DNA from: an uncultured Bacteroides sp.
GTDB lineage: Bacteria > Bacteroidota > Bacteroidia > Bacteroidales > Bacteroidaceae
NCBI RefSeq assembly: GCF_963675905.1
Contig: NZ_OY780936.1
Span: 1,807,946-1,871,945 of the forward strand
Length of the DNA stretch: 64,000 bases
Direction: 5' to 3'
Position 1 is the stretch's first letter; every line of letters starts with the position of its first letter. The translations under genes and the position numbers were made by a program. Shown piece after piece: positions 42,235 to 52,438 of this stretch. The notes beneath the pieces are model-generated. The model did not search any database. It was not told the DNA's origin and saw nothing but the letters and a program-made list of their open reading frames with translations.

Positions 42235-45200
42235 TTAAAAACTCTCCCGAATGAGTGAAACAAGCTCGTTAAACGACAGTTTGGCTGATTGGTCGCTACC
42301 TTCGAGTAATGATTCGGCCAGATCTCGTTTAGTATTATGCAATTTAATTATTTTCTCTTCAATCGTATTTTCTGCCACAAGACGATAAACGGTTACCGGC
42401 CTATTCTGCCCGATACGGTATGCCCTATCTGATGCCTGATCTTCAATGGCGGGATTCCACCATGGGTCGAGGTGGATAACAAAGTCGGCAGAAGTAAGGT
42501 TTAGTCCCAATCCTCCGGCTTTCAGACTGATCAGGAACAGCTCACCTTCACCGTTTTGGAAATTTTTCACACTTTTTTCACGCTGGGCTATCGGGGTAGA
42601 ACCATCCAGATACTGGTATGTGATGCCTTTCTTATCCAAAGCCTGCCTAACAATATTCAAGTGCGACACAAACTGGCTGAACACGAGAGCACGATGATTA
42701 TTTTCAATCAGTTCGTCGGCAATTTCCAGAAAAGTAGTAAGTTTGGATGATTCGATACCAATGTTAGCGTCTACCAGCAAAGGGTTACAGCAAGCTTGTC
42801 GCAGTCGGGTAATTTCGGCCAATGCTTGTATATGTTTTCCTCCCTGACTGTCTTCATCTGATTCCAGGTTGATAATAGCTTGTCGCCGCAACGCTTCATA
42901 AAAGGCTATTTCTGCATCCGACAGTTGCACTTTCTTAATTATTTCGGTTTTTGGAGGTAGCTCATCAAGCACCGTAGCTTTGGTACGGCGTAGAATAAAC
43001 GGTGTAATAAGTTTTTTCAGTAATTTTCTGGCATGATCATTGTTGGGTTTAATAAAGGTATCAGTAAAATGATTCAGATTACCGAGCAATCCGGGAACTA
43101 CAAAGTTGAAAAGATTCCATATCTCGCCCTGATGATTCTGCAACGGTGTGCCGGTAAGTGCTAAACGAAAATCAGCTTTAAGTTGCATTGTGGCTTTAGA
43201 GGTTTTTGTGGCATAGTTTTTTATAACATGAGCCTCATCAAGCACCACAGTGGCAAATTTCTTTTCGACGAAAAGTTTTGCTTCCGACTGTAATAGTCCG
43301 TAAGAAGTAACAAGCACATCGCCCGGGCCCAAATCATTTAATATTTGTTGACGGTCGTTATTTCCTAATACTTTTACATTAAGTGTAGGCGCAAAACGTT
43401 GAGCTTCGGATATCCAGTTGCCAATGACTGAAACCGGACAGACAACCATTGTAGCACCTTTCGAAGCACGATGAAGAAGTACAGCCAGCGTTTGCACGGT
43501 TTTACCTAAACCCATATCGTCGGCCAGGCAGGCTCCGGCATTCCATTCGGACAAACGAGACAGCCAGCGGAAGCCTTCTTCCTGATAAGGGCGCAATTCT
43601 GCCTGCAAATTTGAAGGTATATTGGCTTCTGATGCATATTGTGACTCAATTTGATTCCGGAAAGATTTCCACGCTTTATCGGCCTTGAGGTTGTCTACAT
43701 TATCAAGTGTATTACCTAAAGCTATAGAAGCAAATTTATTGATTTGCAGACCATTTTTTCCATTAACAGAAAAAGTATAGAGCTCTTCCAATCGTTTTTT
43801 AAGTTCATTCGAAAGAGCTATAAATTCACCGTCTTTCAATTCTACAAAGCGACCGTGGCTTTTCAATGTCATCAATTGCTGAATGGAAATAACCGTATCT
43901 TCATCAACCTTCAGTTCCCCTTCTAACTCGAACCAGTTATTTTTTGATTTTATCTGCAAATTAAGATTGGAGAAGCTTGTCGTTGAAGATATCTTAAAAC
44001 GTTCGCCTTCAGGCCATTCTACTACACATTCATTTTTATGGGCAGACAATACATCAAGCAGATTAAGCGAATCCAGCGGTTCATCGAAAACGATAAGTTC
44101 ATCGTTCATATTAACACTTTCGAGCTGCTGAATATCATTCAATAACAAATTGGAATATTTCTGTTCGGTTCCCAAATCGCGTTTAACCTGTAGTTGTTCA
44201 CCATTTTGATTTGTTATAAGAACCTTACCTCCAATACCTGGCTTACAATAAGGTGGAAATTCGCCGAAAGGTTTGGCAAACAATTCGGCTTTTAGCCCGT
44301 CACCAAATGGTAACAGCTGTACCCGGATACGATTATCCGGCTGAACCATTTTTACATTCTGGTTAGAAACGGCAGTAGATCCCAATACATCAGAATGTAC
44401 AGTAGCATACTTACTCATTTCCCCCAGCAATTGTATCAGCTTATCTTTTCCATATTCAGGAATGGTAATATTTTGCTGAGCAAGTATCTTTAGCATATTC
44501 ATTTGACTAGTACTCAAATTATAAACGTTGTAACGAGTATTAGTTTCTTTTTTAACAAATATTCCAGATGTAAAATCACTGATATTAGACTTCAGGCTGT
44601 AGCTGTTTTTTTGGGGGGTAACACTTATTTCAGGCTGTGCAGCTACGAATTCGACCGGTATTTCATTGGCTCCATCCAGGAAGATAAAAGGATGACCAAT
44701 AAGTTCAACTATCGCTTTAGACGAAAAATCATACAAGTCCGGATCATAATAACTACCTTTGTAACAGTTGATGGTTTTGGATATTCTCTCATCCTGTTCG
44801 GTCATTCCTTGTGTCTTTCCTTCATAAAAAGTTTTCATAGCAATATTTCTACCTTTGCTCCATTCCCCTTTGGCATTACGGGTTTGCAGTATAGGCTTTA
44901 TTCCCATATACTGAGGGTTAAAAAGATAGATAACGCGGGTGTTGTTTTCGGATGATTTTGCAGTATTGCTCGATGATTTTGATCCTCCTATAGCGTTAAA
45001 GAGAAGGTTAAAGGATTTTTCCCACTCTTCTTGCCTGTTAATTAATGAGCAAAAAGGTGGATAACTCATACAAGCAGCTACCTTTTGGTAAAGTTGAGCA
45101 GTTTCGGCAGTTCCAAACCATTTATCGGCAACGTAAGCAGCCTCATAGGTAAATAAATAATTTCCGGAATCATATCCTTTTTGTATCAGTCGTATAATAT

Positions 45201-46317
45201 ATTCTGTAAGATTGGACGGTGGAGTCTGTTCGGCCAGATAAAGCATTGGAATTAGAAAAAGCGAAACCATATCTGAGTTATACAGCATATAGGCATATAT
45301 AGACCCTTTTTCAAATTCTTTTTCCTCCTTTTTATTTAAAATATTGAATAATATTAGTTTGAAATAATCATTATATTCTGAATAAGATATCTTATAATAA
45401 GTATTTAATATCTTCTGAGCTTTTGTTACACACTCATTAGGATCGATACACAATAAAGTTACAAAATAAAAATAATTATGAACAAACACTGGAAATATCT
45501 GTATTCCTTTATATTCTTTTCGCAGTAGTTTCAGCTGTTGATCGAATAATTTAATTGCATTTCCCGTATTACCTGTTACCAATTGACTTATTGCTTCCAC
45601 CACTAATAATTGGTCACTGGCTCCTCGTTTGATAATATTCCCAAAATCTCCTTTGTAGAAATCAATGTTATCTTCGATAGATAATAATCCAAAGTTCTCA
45701 CCTAGATAAGAATCAAATGTATTCTTAAGTTCAATCAACTTATCTACAGGCGATAGTTCAATAATCAAGTTGTTTATTTTTAATATATAAAGTCTATTAA
45801 TCAGCTCAGGAGAGAGTTTTTTTATATTTTTCAAATACTCCGGATAAACTGTAATATCTAGTTCGTCAAGTATTTGAGAATGAATCAACAACTGATTCTG
45901 CACCTCTACCGACACCTTAATCTTATGAAGCAATTCATATAGAAAGTTTTTAACCAGAGCAAGAATGTACGATTCATCAAAATAAAAGTATCGGTTGAAT
46001 TTACCTTTGTTCAACAAGCATTCACTTTCAAACCCTTCCAATTGGGGGTACACATAAACCATAAAAGGAACGAAAACCTTGTATTTGGGATTACTGTGAT
46101 AGTAATTATCAGTCGAAATAATTAAAATACCTGCCGACACAGATTTTTCAATCACCTCCTTTACTTTTTTCTGAGTAATTTTGATTCGTTCCATCAGAAT
46201 ATTCGTAATGTCTGAAGGATGGCTGAAAGCGCCTTTTGCAGCGAATGCTTTTACAATATCTTTTTCGGTATCTATAAGTTGATTATAGAATTCTATTTGA
46301 GACTCCAATGTATTCAT
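42235..46317 (-). CDS. large SNF2/RapA-type helicase
   Basis: This 1360-aa protein carries a complete SNF2 ATPase in its last 450 residues: Walker A LADDMGLGKTVQTLAV near 930, DEAH box VVLDEAHVIKN near 1027, LTGTPLQNHQGEIWNLF, and motifs V-VI SLKAGGLGLNLTSADFVIHL and DQASDRAYRIGQ near 1295. The first 850 or so residues have no motif I can name; the beginning (about 1-80) resembles a winged helix. Proteins of this shape are widespread in Bacteroidota and are thought to act on DNA-protein complexes or RNA polymerase. It is a single gene on the minus strand with a good promoter at 46459-46488. Confidence 0.88.
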   Translation of the reverse strand: MNTLESQIEFYNQLIDTEKDIVKAFAAKGAFSHPSDITNILMERIKITQKKVKEVIEKSVSAGILIISTDNYYHSNPKYKVFVPFMVYVYPQLEGFESECLLNKGKFNRYFYFDESYILALVKNFLYELLHKIKVSVEVQNQLLIHSQILDELDITVYPEYLKNIKKLSPELINRLYILKINNLIIELSPVDKLIELKNTFDSYLGENFGLLSIEDNIDFYKGDFGNIIKRGASDQLLVVEAISQLVTGNTGNAIKLFDQQLKLLRKEYKGIQIFPVFVHNYFYFVTLLCIDPNECVTKAQKILNTYYKISYSEYNDYFKLILFNILNKKEEKEFEKGSIYAYMLYNSDMVSLFLIPMLYLAEQTPPSNLTEYIIRLIQKGYDSGNYLFTYEAAYVADKWFGTAETAQLYQKVAACMSYPPFCSLINRQEEWEKSFNLLFNAIGGSKSSSNTAKSSENNTRVIYLFNPQYMGIKPILQTRNAKGEWSKGRNIAMKTFYEGKTQGMTEQDERISKTINCYKGSYYDPDLYDFSSKAIVELIGHPFIFLDGANEIPVEFVAAQPEISVTPQKNSYSLKSNISDFTSGIFVKKETNTRYNVYNLSTSQMNMLKILAQQNITIPEYGKDKLIQLLGEMSKYATVHSDVLGSTAVSNQNVKMVQPDNRIRVQLLPFGDGLKAELFAKPFGEFPPYCKPGIGGKVLITNQNGEQLQVKRDLGTEQKYSNLLLNDIQQLESVNMNDELIVFDEPLDSLNLLDVLSAHKNECVVEWPEGERFKISSTTSFSNLNLQIKSKNNWFELEGELKVDEDTVISIQQLMTLKSHGRFVELKDGEFIALSNELKKRLEELYTFSVNGKNGLQINKFASIALGNTLDNVDNLKADKAWKSFRNQIESQYASEANIPSNLQAELRPYQEEGFRWLSRLSEWNAGACLADDMGLGKTVQTLAVLLHRASKGATMVVCPVSVIGNWISEAQRFAPTLNVKVLGNNDRQQILNDLGPGDVLVTSYGLLQSEAKLFVEKKFATVVLDEAHVIKNYATKTSKATMQLKADFRLALTGTPLQNHQGEIWNLFNFVVPGLLGNLNHFTDTFIKPNNDHARKLLKKLITPFILRRTKATVLDELPPKTEIIKKVQLSDAEIAFYEALRRQAIINLESDEDSQGGKHIQALAEITRLRQACCNPLLVDANIGIESSKLTTFLEIADELIENNHRALVFSQFVSHLNIVRQALDKKGITYQYLDGSTPIAQREKSVKNFQNGEGELFLISLKAGGLGLNLTSADFVIHLDPWWNPAIEDQASDRAYRIGQNRPVTVYRLVAENTIEEKIIKLHNTKRDLAESLLEGSDQSAKLSFNELVSLIRESF

Positions 46318-46458
46318 ATTAAATTATTTTTTGTGGTTTTACCCACCTGCAAGGGCCAAGAATTACTTGAATGAACTTTAGCGGCTCTTCCCCATTTACT
46401 TAACTCTCTTAAAAAAGGGCGTTCGCACATACTAAATTAAATTACTCAATGTTGTGAG

Positions 46459-46488
46459 CAAATTTACTCAAAATGCTTAGAATGTCAA
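46459..46488 (-). promoter_or_regulatory. promoter of the SNF2 helicase gene
   Basis: TTG (complement of 46486-46488), 19 nt, TAAATTTG (complement of 46459-46466); gives a leader of about 135 nt. Confidence 0.7.
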
Positions 46489-46537
46489 TAGAAGGTAGAT
46501 GTTTTTGCAAAAATATGCCCAATAATAATATCTGAAA

Positions 46538-48115
46538 TTACTTTTCGCCTTTATAAATAAATATCAGATTAGGATAAACTTTTCTATCACGACACTCAAG
46601 CTGATTTAGGAGTATAAAATGGCTAAAAAAACTCATGTGCTGGCAGAGGAAATCAGGAATTAACCTCGAGCGATACTCGGGATAGAAAGTTAGTTTTCCT
46701 AAATCGGTCATAAGAAGAAAATTAAAGCGAGTATCTACATGAGATATGTTTTCCTTATAAATACTATCTTTTTCTATTATATTACCTTTCTCAACCTGAT
46801 TAATATAGGAAAGAGCACTAACCGGATCGGGAGCTAACAATAACTTATCATTATAGAAAAGAGCATAGGTATTTAGATCTGCATCTTTAATGCCGGAAAG
46901 CTGAGAAAAAATGGTACTGGGAGGTAATGAATAAAAGCGATAACTTCTATTTCCGGTATTAAACAATTGGATTTTTCCACCGGCAGCACTCTCTGTTTTT
47001 ATTGATCGATTTTGCATAAACAAACGCAAATCGGCTTCTGCTTTCATTGAATTTTGCATGGGAATGCAAAGCAATGAGAATGGTCGCTGAATGGAATCAT
47101 CTGAGCAAAAAGAAAATCCGGCTAAACTTCCTGCAACATTTCCTTTCAGAAAGTACATTAATTGAATATCTGTTGCCTTAACATCATCGCTGTAAGAAGC
47201 AAGATCATATTCTGTCTGTGCTGAATTGACAGCAATATATTGAATTTGTGAAATAGACATTTGGTTCATATAGTATGTAGAACTCGGAAATATATTTCCG
47301 GAAAAGAGCTCAATCGGACTTTGTTCCTTAATTGCGTTTACAAACGAAGAACTGGTTTCGGCATCCGTGGTAATTCCTGAAAGATGAATTGCGTCATCAT
47401 CAAATTTTAAATTGAGATAACTCCAACCGGTTTGTTTCTCTTTCACATATAAAGAAGCAATGCCATTAGCTGTTTTTGTATCTTTCGTAAAACCAAATAC
47501 TTTATCGGATAGAACGGAATCTCCACTAATATGGGCATCTATCACTTGTTCTATCAATCTTTTGGAATAACTGACTGCTACAAAACCTGATGATTTGTAG
47601 TAACAAAGAAACAAATCGCCTCCCATAGGACAAATATTTATCTTTTTGCCTTTGTATAATACTGATTTTAAAGGGAAATCGATTGGACGTTTCTTCTGGA
47701 TTTGTTCTTCAATCCATTTCTCATCTCCGGGATTTGTTGGGAAATAAAGTACCTGATCCATTTCTGTTCCGGGAGAATGGAAACTGATAAGCAGCTTGTT
47801 CATCCGTAAGCTTAATCCAGATGGAGCGGATGCTGTTAATTCATCAAAATGATCTATTAAATCTTTAGCAATGAGAGAGAATCCATGAGTAGTCAACTCT
47901 TTTCCATAACTTACTCCTTTCAACTCTTTCAAAAGGGAAGCAAGGTCATTGGTTTCAAATATTGCAGAGCAATCAGAAGGAACCAAAGAAAAAAGATTAA
48001 TTCCGGCCGCCTTTCCACGAGTATTGAGACTCGTAAAAAAATAGCTTCCGGCTCCTATGAAAAGAAGCAAAAAGAACGTAACGACTACTATTTTTATCTT
48101 CATTTTCCTATCCAT
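46538..48115 (-). CDS. DUF3352-like membrane-anchored protein
   Basis: This 525-aa protein has one N-terminal transmembrane helix (about residues 8-28) and a long extracytoplasmic part that starts FSLVPSDCSAIFETND. This fits the DUF3352-type proteins of Bacteroidota, whose function is unknown. The rest alternates strands and helices without catalytic motifs I can name. It is divergent from gldF, with 89 bp between the starts, so the two may share regulation. An alternative start at M5 is possible. Confidence 0.65.
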   Translation of the reverse strand: MDRKMKIKIVVVTFFLLLFIGAGSYFFTSLNTRGKAAGINLFSLVPSDCSAIFETNDLASLLKELKGVSYGKELTTHGFSLIAKDLIDHFDELTASAPSGLSLRMNKLLISFHSPGTEMDQVLYFPTNPGDEKWIEEQIQKKRPIDFPLKSVLYKGKKINICPMGGDLFLCYYKSSGFVAVSYSKRLIEQVIDAHISGDSVLSDKVFGFTKDTKTANGIASLYVKEKQTGWSYLNLKFDDDAIHLSGITTDAETSSSFVNAIKEQSPIELFSGNIFPSSTYYMNQMSISQIQYIAVNSAQTEYDLASYSDDVKATDIQLMYFLKGNVAGSLAGFSFCSDDSIQRPFSLLCIPMQNSMKAEADLRLFMQNRSIKTESAAGGKIQLFNTGNRSYRFYSLPPSTIFSQLSGIKDADLNTYALFYNDKLLLAPDPVSALSYINQVEKGNIIEKDSIYKENISHVDTRFNFLLMTDLGKLTFYPEYRSRLIPDFLCQHMSFFSHFILLNQLECRDRKVYPNLIFIYKGEK

Positions 48116-48204
48116 AGCTATACGCTTTCAATACAATATAAGTATCTTTGTACCGTTAATCATTAAAAGCTAACATACAAAAGTAATAAATATTCTAACA
48201 ATTA

Positions 48205-48927
48205 ATGAAATATTTGATTAGAAAAGAGATAGCAGGATTTTTTAGTTCGGCAATGGGATATGTAATACTCCTGGTGTGGTTCCTGGCTGCATCGCTCATG
48301 CTATGGTTCTTTGACGGAGAATATAATTTGCCGGATGGAGGTTATGCTACTCTCAGACCATTTTTTTCTCTGTCGCCTATTCTTTTCTTACTTCTGGTTC
48401 CTGCTACAACCATGCGTATGTTTGCTGAAGAAAACCGGATGGGTACGTTGGAACTTCTTTTTTCGAGACCGATAAAGATTAGTACCATTGTTTTGAGCAA
48501 ATTCTGGTCGGCCTGGTTATTAATGATCATTGCTTTGGTTCCCACCATAATTTATGTAATTAGCGTTTATTTACTGAGTATGGATGGAATAGATTGGGGA
48601 GAAACAACTGGCGGCTATTGCGGATTACTCTGTCTGCTGGCCACATTTGTAAGTTTCGGATTGTTCACTTCTTCACTTACAAACAATCAACTGGTAGCAT
48701 TCCTTCTGGCTATTTTTCTTTCTTTCTCTGCTTTCTACGGATTTGAATTGATAGCTTCACTAACAACAAGCGGAAGTCTGCACAATGGCTGGGTTCAGCT
48801 GGGTATTCAGGCTCATTATCAATCTCTCACTAGAGGAGTGATTGACACTCGTGATCTGATCTATTTCGCCTCAATTACGTTCTTCTTTATTTATCTAACA
48901 ATACAAGTAAACACACGTAAAAGATGA
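48205..48927 (+). CDS. gldF: GldF-like ABC transporter permease
   Basis: This 240-aa membrane protein has about six transmembrane segments and the ABC-2 permease pattern MRMFAEENRMGTLELLFSRPI (EE loop) near residues 70-92. It resembles GldF of Flavobacterium gliding systems. In Bacteroides, which do not glide, the role of GldF/GldG is unclear. A TATCTTTG box at 48143-48150 may be its promoter. It overlaps gldG by 4 nt. No ATPase gene (gldA) is next to it. Confidence 0.85.
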   Translation: MKYLIRKEIAGFFSSAMGYVILLVWFLAASLMLWFFDGEYNLPDGGYATLRPFFSLSPILFLLLVPATTMRMFAEENRMGTLELLFSRPIKISTIVLSKFWSAWLLMIIALVPTIIYVISVYLLSMDGIDWGETTGGYCGLLCLLATFVSFGLFTSSLTNNQLVAFLLAIFLSFSAFYGFELIASLTTSGSLHNGWVQLGIQAHYQSLTRGVIDTRDLIYFASITFFFIYLTIQVNTRKR

Positions 48928-50603
48928 AAAAGAAGATTTTAAATGGAACAGGATTACTGGTTTTACTACTGGTTATAAACTTGATTTCTTCTTATTGTTT
49001 TATAAGGGTTGATCTGACTTCCGAGAAACGCTATACTTTATCCGATCAAAGCTGCAAACTGGTTAAAAGCCTTGATAAACCTTTAAAAGTAATTCTATAT
49101 CTGAATGGTGATTTAAATCCTGCGTTTGACAGGTTACGTACATCTGTGACCGACATGCTAGATGAACTTTCGGTTTATTCAACTCACGGCATTATTTTGC
49201 AAAATATAAATCCATCGGCGGCACCCGATGAGAAAAGCAGACAGGAGCATTATCTTAGAATGAACAACAAAGGAATGCGTGGTCTGTCTGTTAATGAGCG
49301 TGATCGCGAAGGCAAACTTTCCTCGAAAGTAGTCTTCCCATGGGCAGAGTTGATATATAATGGCGATACCATTCAGGTTAGTCTGCTTAAAAAGAATCTG
49401 AATCTTACCCCGCAAGAAGTACTTAATACTTCGGCCGGAGAGTTGGAATACAATATTACAGAAGGTTTGAGAGTGCTGACCATTACCAACCCCGACCGTA
49501 TTGCATTTATTGAAGGACATGGAGAGTGGAGTGAACCGTATGTATACGAAGCCACAAATTTACTAAGTAAATATTACAATGTGGATAGAGGACAACTTAG
49601 TGGGAATCCCGAAGAATTGCTTCCCTACAAAGTTTTGATTGTCGCCTCTCCACAGAAAGCTTTTACTGAAAAAGAGAAATTTGCATTGGATCAATACCTT
49701 ATGAATGGAGGACGAATTCTTTGGCTGATAGACGGAATAAAGATTTCTCTGCAGGATTTTGACGGTACCGGAGAATCATCAACTTTAAAGCAGGACCTAA
49801 ATCTGGATGATATGCTTTTTACTTATGGCGTACGAATTAATCCGGTAACAGTGCAGGATATGCAATGCACAGCTATTCGATTGGCATCTTCCAAAGATGG
49901 TTCTAAAGAAGCATTTACTACCCTACCCTGGTACTTTGCTCCACTGATTAATCCTTCCGAAGAAAACATAATTACACGAAATATTTCGTCTCTTAAATCG
50001 GAATTTGTTAGTACCATATCTTTTGTAGGTAACAGTCAGCTAGAGAAACAAGTGCTGCTTTCTACTTCTCCAAATGCACATACACTGCGTGTTCCGGAAA
50101 AAGTTAGTTTGCGCTATATGGAAATGCCGGCCGACGAATCTTATTTTAATGAGCCGAATATTCCGATAGCCGGACTCATTGAAGGACAATTTCCTTCTGC
50201 ATTTACCAACCAGCTTATTCCTGATAGCTGCATGGAATTGTCTCAAGGCAGATTACAACAAAGCAAGAGTACAAGAATTATTGTTGTTGCAACGGGAAGT
50301 ATAATTAAAAATGAATGGAAAGGACAAGGTGATGAAGCGCAACCTCTACCATTGGGATACGATGAAGTTTCCGGCGAACAATTAGGCAACGCTGATTTCG
50401 TGACTAATGCCGTGAATTATTTAGCCGGAAACGAACAATGGCTGAATCTGCGTTCACACGATTACAAGCTTCGGTTGCTGAAAAAACAAGCAATTAATGA
50501 AAACAGAGGCTTTTATGAATTTATAAATATAGCTACACCACCTCTTTTACTTCTAATAGCCGGCTTCTTATTTTCAAGACACAGGAAGAAGAAACAAAGG
50601 TAG
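48924..50603 (+). CDS. gldG: GldG-like ABC transporter-associated protein
   Basis: This 559-aa protein has an N-terminal and a C-terminal membrane helix around a large periplasmic domain. It starts with the family region VDLTSEKRYTLSDQSCKLVK (about 27-46) and contains the block IAFIEGHGEWSEPYVYEA and ILWLIDGIK, typical of GldG/DUF4350-like proteins. It is coupled to gldF by an ATGA overlap. It probably forms a complex with GldF. The C-terminus ends in a basic tail (RHRKKKQR). Confidence 0.87.
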   Translation: MKKKILNGTGLLVLLLVINLISSYCFIRVDLTSEKRYTLSDQSCKLVKSLDKPLKVILYLNGDLNPAFDRLRTSVTDMLDELSVYSTHGIILQNINPSAAPDEKSRQEHYLRMNNKGMRGLSVNERDREGKLSSKVVFPWAELIYNGDTIQVSLLKKNLNLTPQEVLNTSAGELEYNITEGLRVLTITNPDRIAFIEGHGEWSEPYVYEATNLLSKYYNVDRGQLSGNPEELLPYKVLIVASPQKAFTEKEKFALDQYLMNGGRILWLIDGIKISLQDFDGTGESSTLKQDLNLDDMLFTYGVRINPVTVQDMQCTAIRLASSKDGSKEAFTTLPWYFAPLINPSEENIITRNISSLKSEFVSTISFVGNSQLEKQVLLSTSPNAHTLRVPEKVSLRYMEMPADESYFNEPNIPIAGLIEGQFPSAFTNQLIPDSCMELSQGRLQQSKSTRIIVVATGSIIKNEWKGQGDEAQPLPLGYDEVSGEQLGNADFVTNAVNYLAGNEQWLNLRSHDYKLRLLKKQAINENRGFYEFINIATPPLLLLIAGFLFSRHRKKKQR

Positions 50604-50656
50604 GCTTGTGTCAAATATTACACTTTTTATGCCAAATACTACCCTTTAGTTCCTTT

Positions 50657-50689
50657 GTTGTTTACTTATCTTTGCGATAAATAAACAAC
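50657..50689 (+). promoter_or_regulatory. inverted repeat over the GH28 promoter
   Basis: Arms of 14 nt (GTTGTTTACTTATC and GATAAATAAACAAC) match at 13 positions around a 5-nt centre. The -7 box TATCTTTG (50667-50674) lies inside the repeat. It could be an operator. Confidence 0.6.
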
Positions 50690-50707
50690 AATTAAAGAAT
50701 AATACCA

Positions 50708-52105
50708 ATGAAAAAAGTATTCGGAATTATCCCCCTGCTTTTAATTACTCTTTTGGCAAACGCTAATCCGATTGAGGAAGCTTGGAAAGAGTGTACGAAG
50801 ATTGAACAACAAATTAAAAAAACATCTTTTCCTAAAAGGACTTTTGTTATTACCGATTTTGGAGCAAAAGCTAATAATGAAGCAGAACCTTGCCATGATG
50901 CAATTAACCAGGCAATTATAACTTGCAATCAGACTGGAGGCGGAACGGTAGTTATCCCTAAAGGTGTATTTTATACTGGCCCTGTAACATTAAAAAGTAA
51001 TGTAAATCTGCATTTTGAGGATGGAGCCGTACTTAAGTTTTCTACTGATCAGAAATTATATTTCCCTGCCGTCCTAACTCGTTGGGAAGGCGTTGATTGC
51101 TGGAATGCTCACCCATTAATTTATGCTTACGGTGAGACCAACATTGCTATTACCGGTAAAGGAACCATTGATGGTCAGGGCGCTAATGAAAATTGGTGGA
51201 AGATGTGTGGTGCCAAACATTATGGCTGGGAAGAAGGAGTTGTAGCTCAAAGAAATGGCGGACGTGAACGCTTGTTGATGTATGCCGAAACATCTATGCC
51301 TGTTTACAAACGCATGATGGTTCCAGAAGACGGAATGCGTCCTCAGCTAATCAATTTCCATTCATGCAATACTATTCTAATCGAAGATGTTAGCTTGCGT
51401 AACTCTCCATTCTGGGTTATTCATCCGCTATTCTGTGAAAGCATGATTGTTCGGGGAGTAGACATTCTGAGTCACGGTCCAAACAATGATGGTTGCGATC
51501 CAGAGTCAAGCAAAAATGTATTGATTGAAAATTGTATATTCAATACCGGCGACGATTGTATTGCCATTAAATCTGGTAGAAATGCAGACGGTCGTAAATG
51601 GAATATACCAAGTGAAAATATCATTGTTCGTGGCTGTACTATGAAAGACGGACATGGAGGTGTTGTTGTAGGAAGTGAAATTTCAGGTGGATATAAAAAC
51701 TTATTTGTAGAGAACTGTAAAATGGACAGTAAAAACCTGGATCGTGTAATTCGTATTAAAACAAGCACTTGTCGTGGTGGATTAATAGAAAACATATATG
51801 TTAGAAATGTTACAGTAGGACAATGTGGTGAAGCTGTTTTGAAAATTAATCTCCAATATGAAAACAGAGAAAAATGCAACCGTGGTTTTAATCCGACAGT
51901 ACGCAATGTATATCTTCAGAATGTAACTTGTGAGAAAAGTAAATTCGGTACTTACATAGTTGGCCTGGAAGATAATGATCATGTTTATAATATAAACGTA
52001 GAAGATTGTCATTTCAACAACGTTGCTCAAGGGAATTCAATCAAAGGAGCAAAAGATATAACCTTTAAAGGTTTATATATCAACGGAAAAGAAATTAAAA
52101 AATAA
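50708..52105 (+). CDS. GH28 polygalacturonase-like glycosidase
   Basis: This 465-aa protein has a signal peptide (about 1-19) and a right-handed beta-helix. The GH28 active-site regions are visible: SHGPNNDGCDPESSKN with the catalytic Asp, FNTGDDCIAIKSGRN with the paired Asp, the histidine block KDGHGGVVVGSEISGG and RVIRIKTS. GH28 enzymes cut alpha-galacturonic acid links in pectin; exported Bacteroides members are often exo-acting. It stands alone between gldG and a terminator, with its own promoter element. Rhamnogalacturonan or xylogalacturonan substrates are possible. Confidence 0.93.
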   Translation: MKKVFGIIPLLLITLLANANPIEEAWKECTKIEQQIKKTSFPKRTFVITDFGAKANNEAEPCHDAINQAIITCNQTGGGTVVIPKGVFYTGPVTLKSNVNLHFEDGAVLKFSTDQKLYFPAVLTRWEGVDCWNAHPLIYAYGETNIAITGKGTIDGQGANENWWKMCGAKHYGWEEGVVAQRNGGRERLLMYAETSMPVYKRMMVPEDGMRPQLINFHSCNTILIEDVSLRNSPFWVIHPLFCESMIVRGVDILSHGPNNDGCDPESSKNVLIENCIFNTGDDCIAIKSGRNADGRKWNIPSENIIVRGCTMKDGHGGVVVGSEISGGYKNLFVENCKMDSKNLDRVIRIKTSTCRGGLIENIYVRNVTVGQCGEAVLKINLQYENREKCNRGFNPTVRNVYLQNVTCEKSKFGTYIVGLEDNDHVYNINVEDCHFNNVAQGNSIKGAKDITFKGLYINGKEIKK

Positions 52106-52182
52106 TTAATTATCAAGGAAGATCATTTATTCCTTCACTTATTCAGATAATAAATTTATTAATTACAACAAATATAAGATTT

Positions 52183-52218
52183 AAGAGGTTATCATAAAAT
52201 GGTAGCCTCTTTCTTTTT
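52183..52218 (+). terminator. terminator after the GH28 gene
   Basis: A 13-bp stem (AAGAGGTTATCAT with ATGGTAGCCTCTT, two G-U pairs) and a TTCTTTTT tail. Confidence 0.8.
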
Positions 52219-52295
52219 GCATAAATAAAGCCTGAAAGTTTTATTTATGAAAGTGAAACTTCTTATTCAAATAATTTCAGGTCACATTTATGCAA
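52217..52295 (+). repeat. intergenic inverted repeat element
   Basis: Outer arms TTGCATAAAT/ATTTATGCAA (52217-52226, 52286-52295) and inner arms CCTGAAA/TTTCAGG (52231-52237, 52275-52281) are both perfect and are separated by symmetric 4-nt internal loops. It directly follows the terminator. It resembles a small palindromic or MITE-like unit. No gene is seen in 52106-52411. Confidence 0.75.
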
Positions 52296-52438
52296 CATAA
52301 AGAAATTACTCCTATAACTAAAAAAATTCTTTTTTTATTATTTCAAGCATCTCTTTTTTTCATTTTTCGCTATTCTCAATACGTAAATCAAAAAATAAAA
52401 ATTATCTTTGCGTGTCTAAAGCATTGGAAATTCAAAAG

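Noticed and set aside
52412-52438. GTG start for the small TPR gene
   Set aside because: A TAnnTTTG promoter box ends two bases before it, so transcription would begin inside the extension; the ATG at 52439 is more likely.
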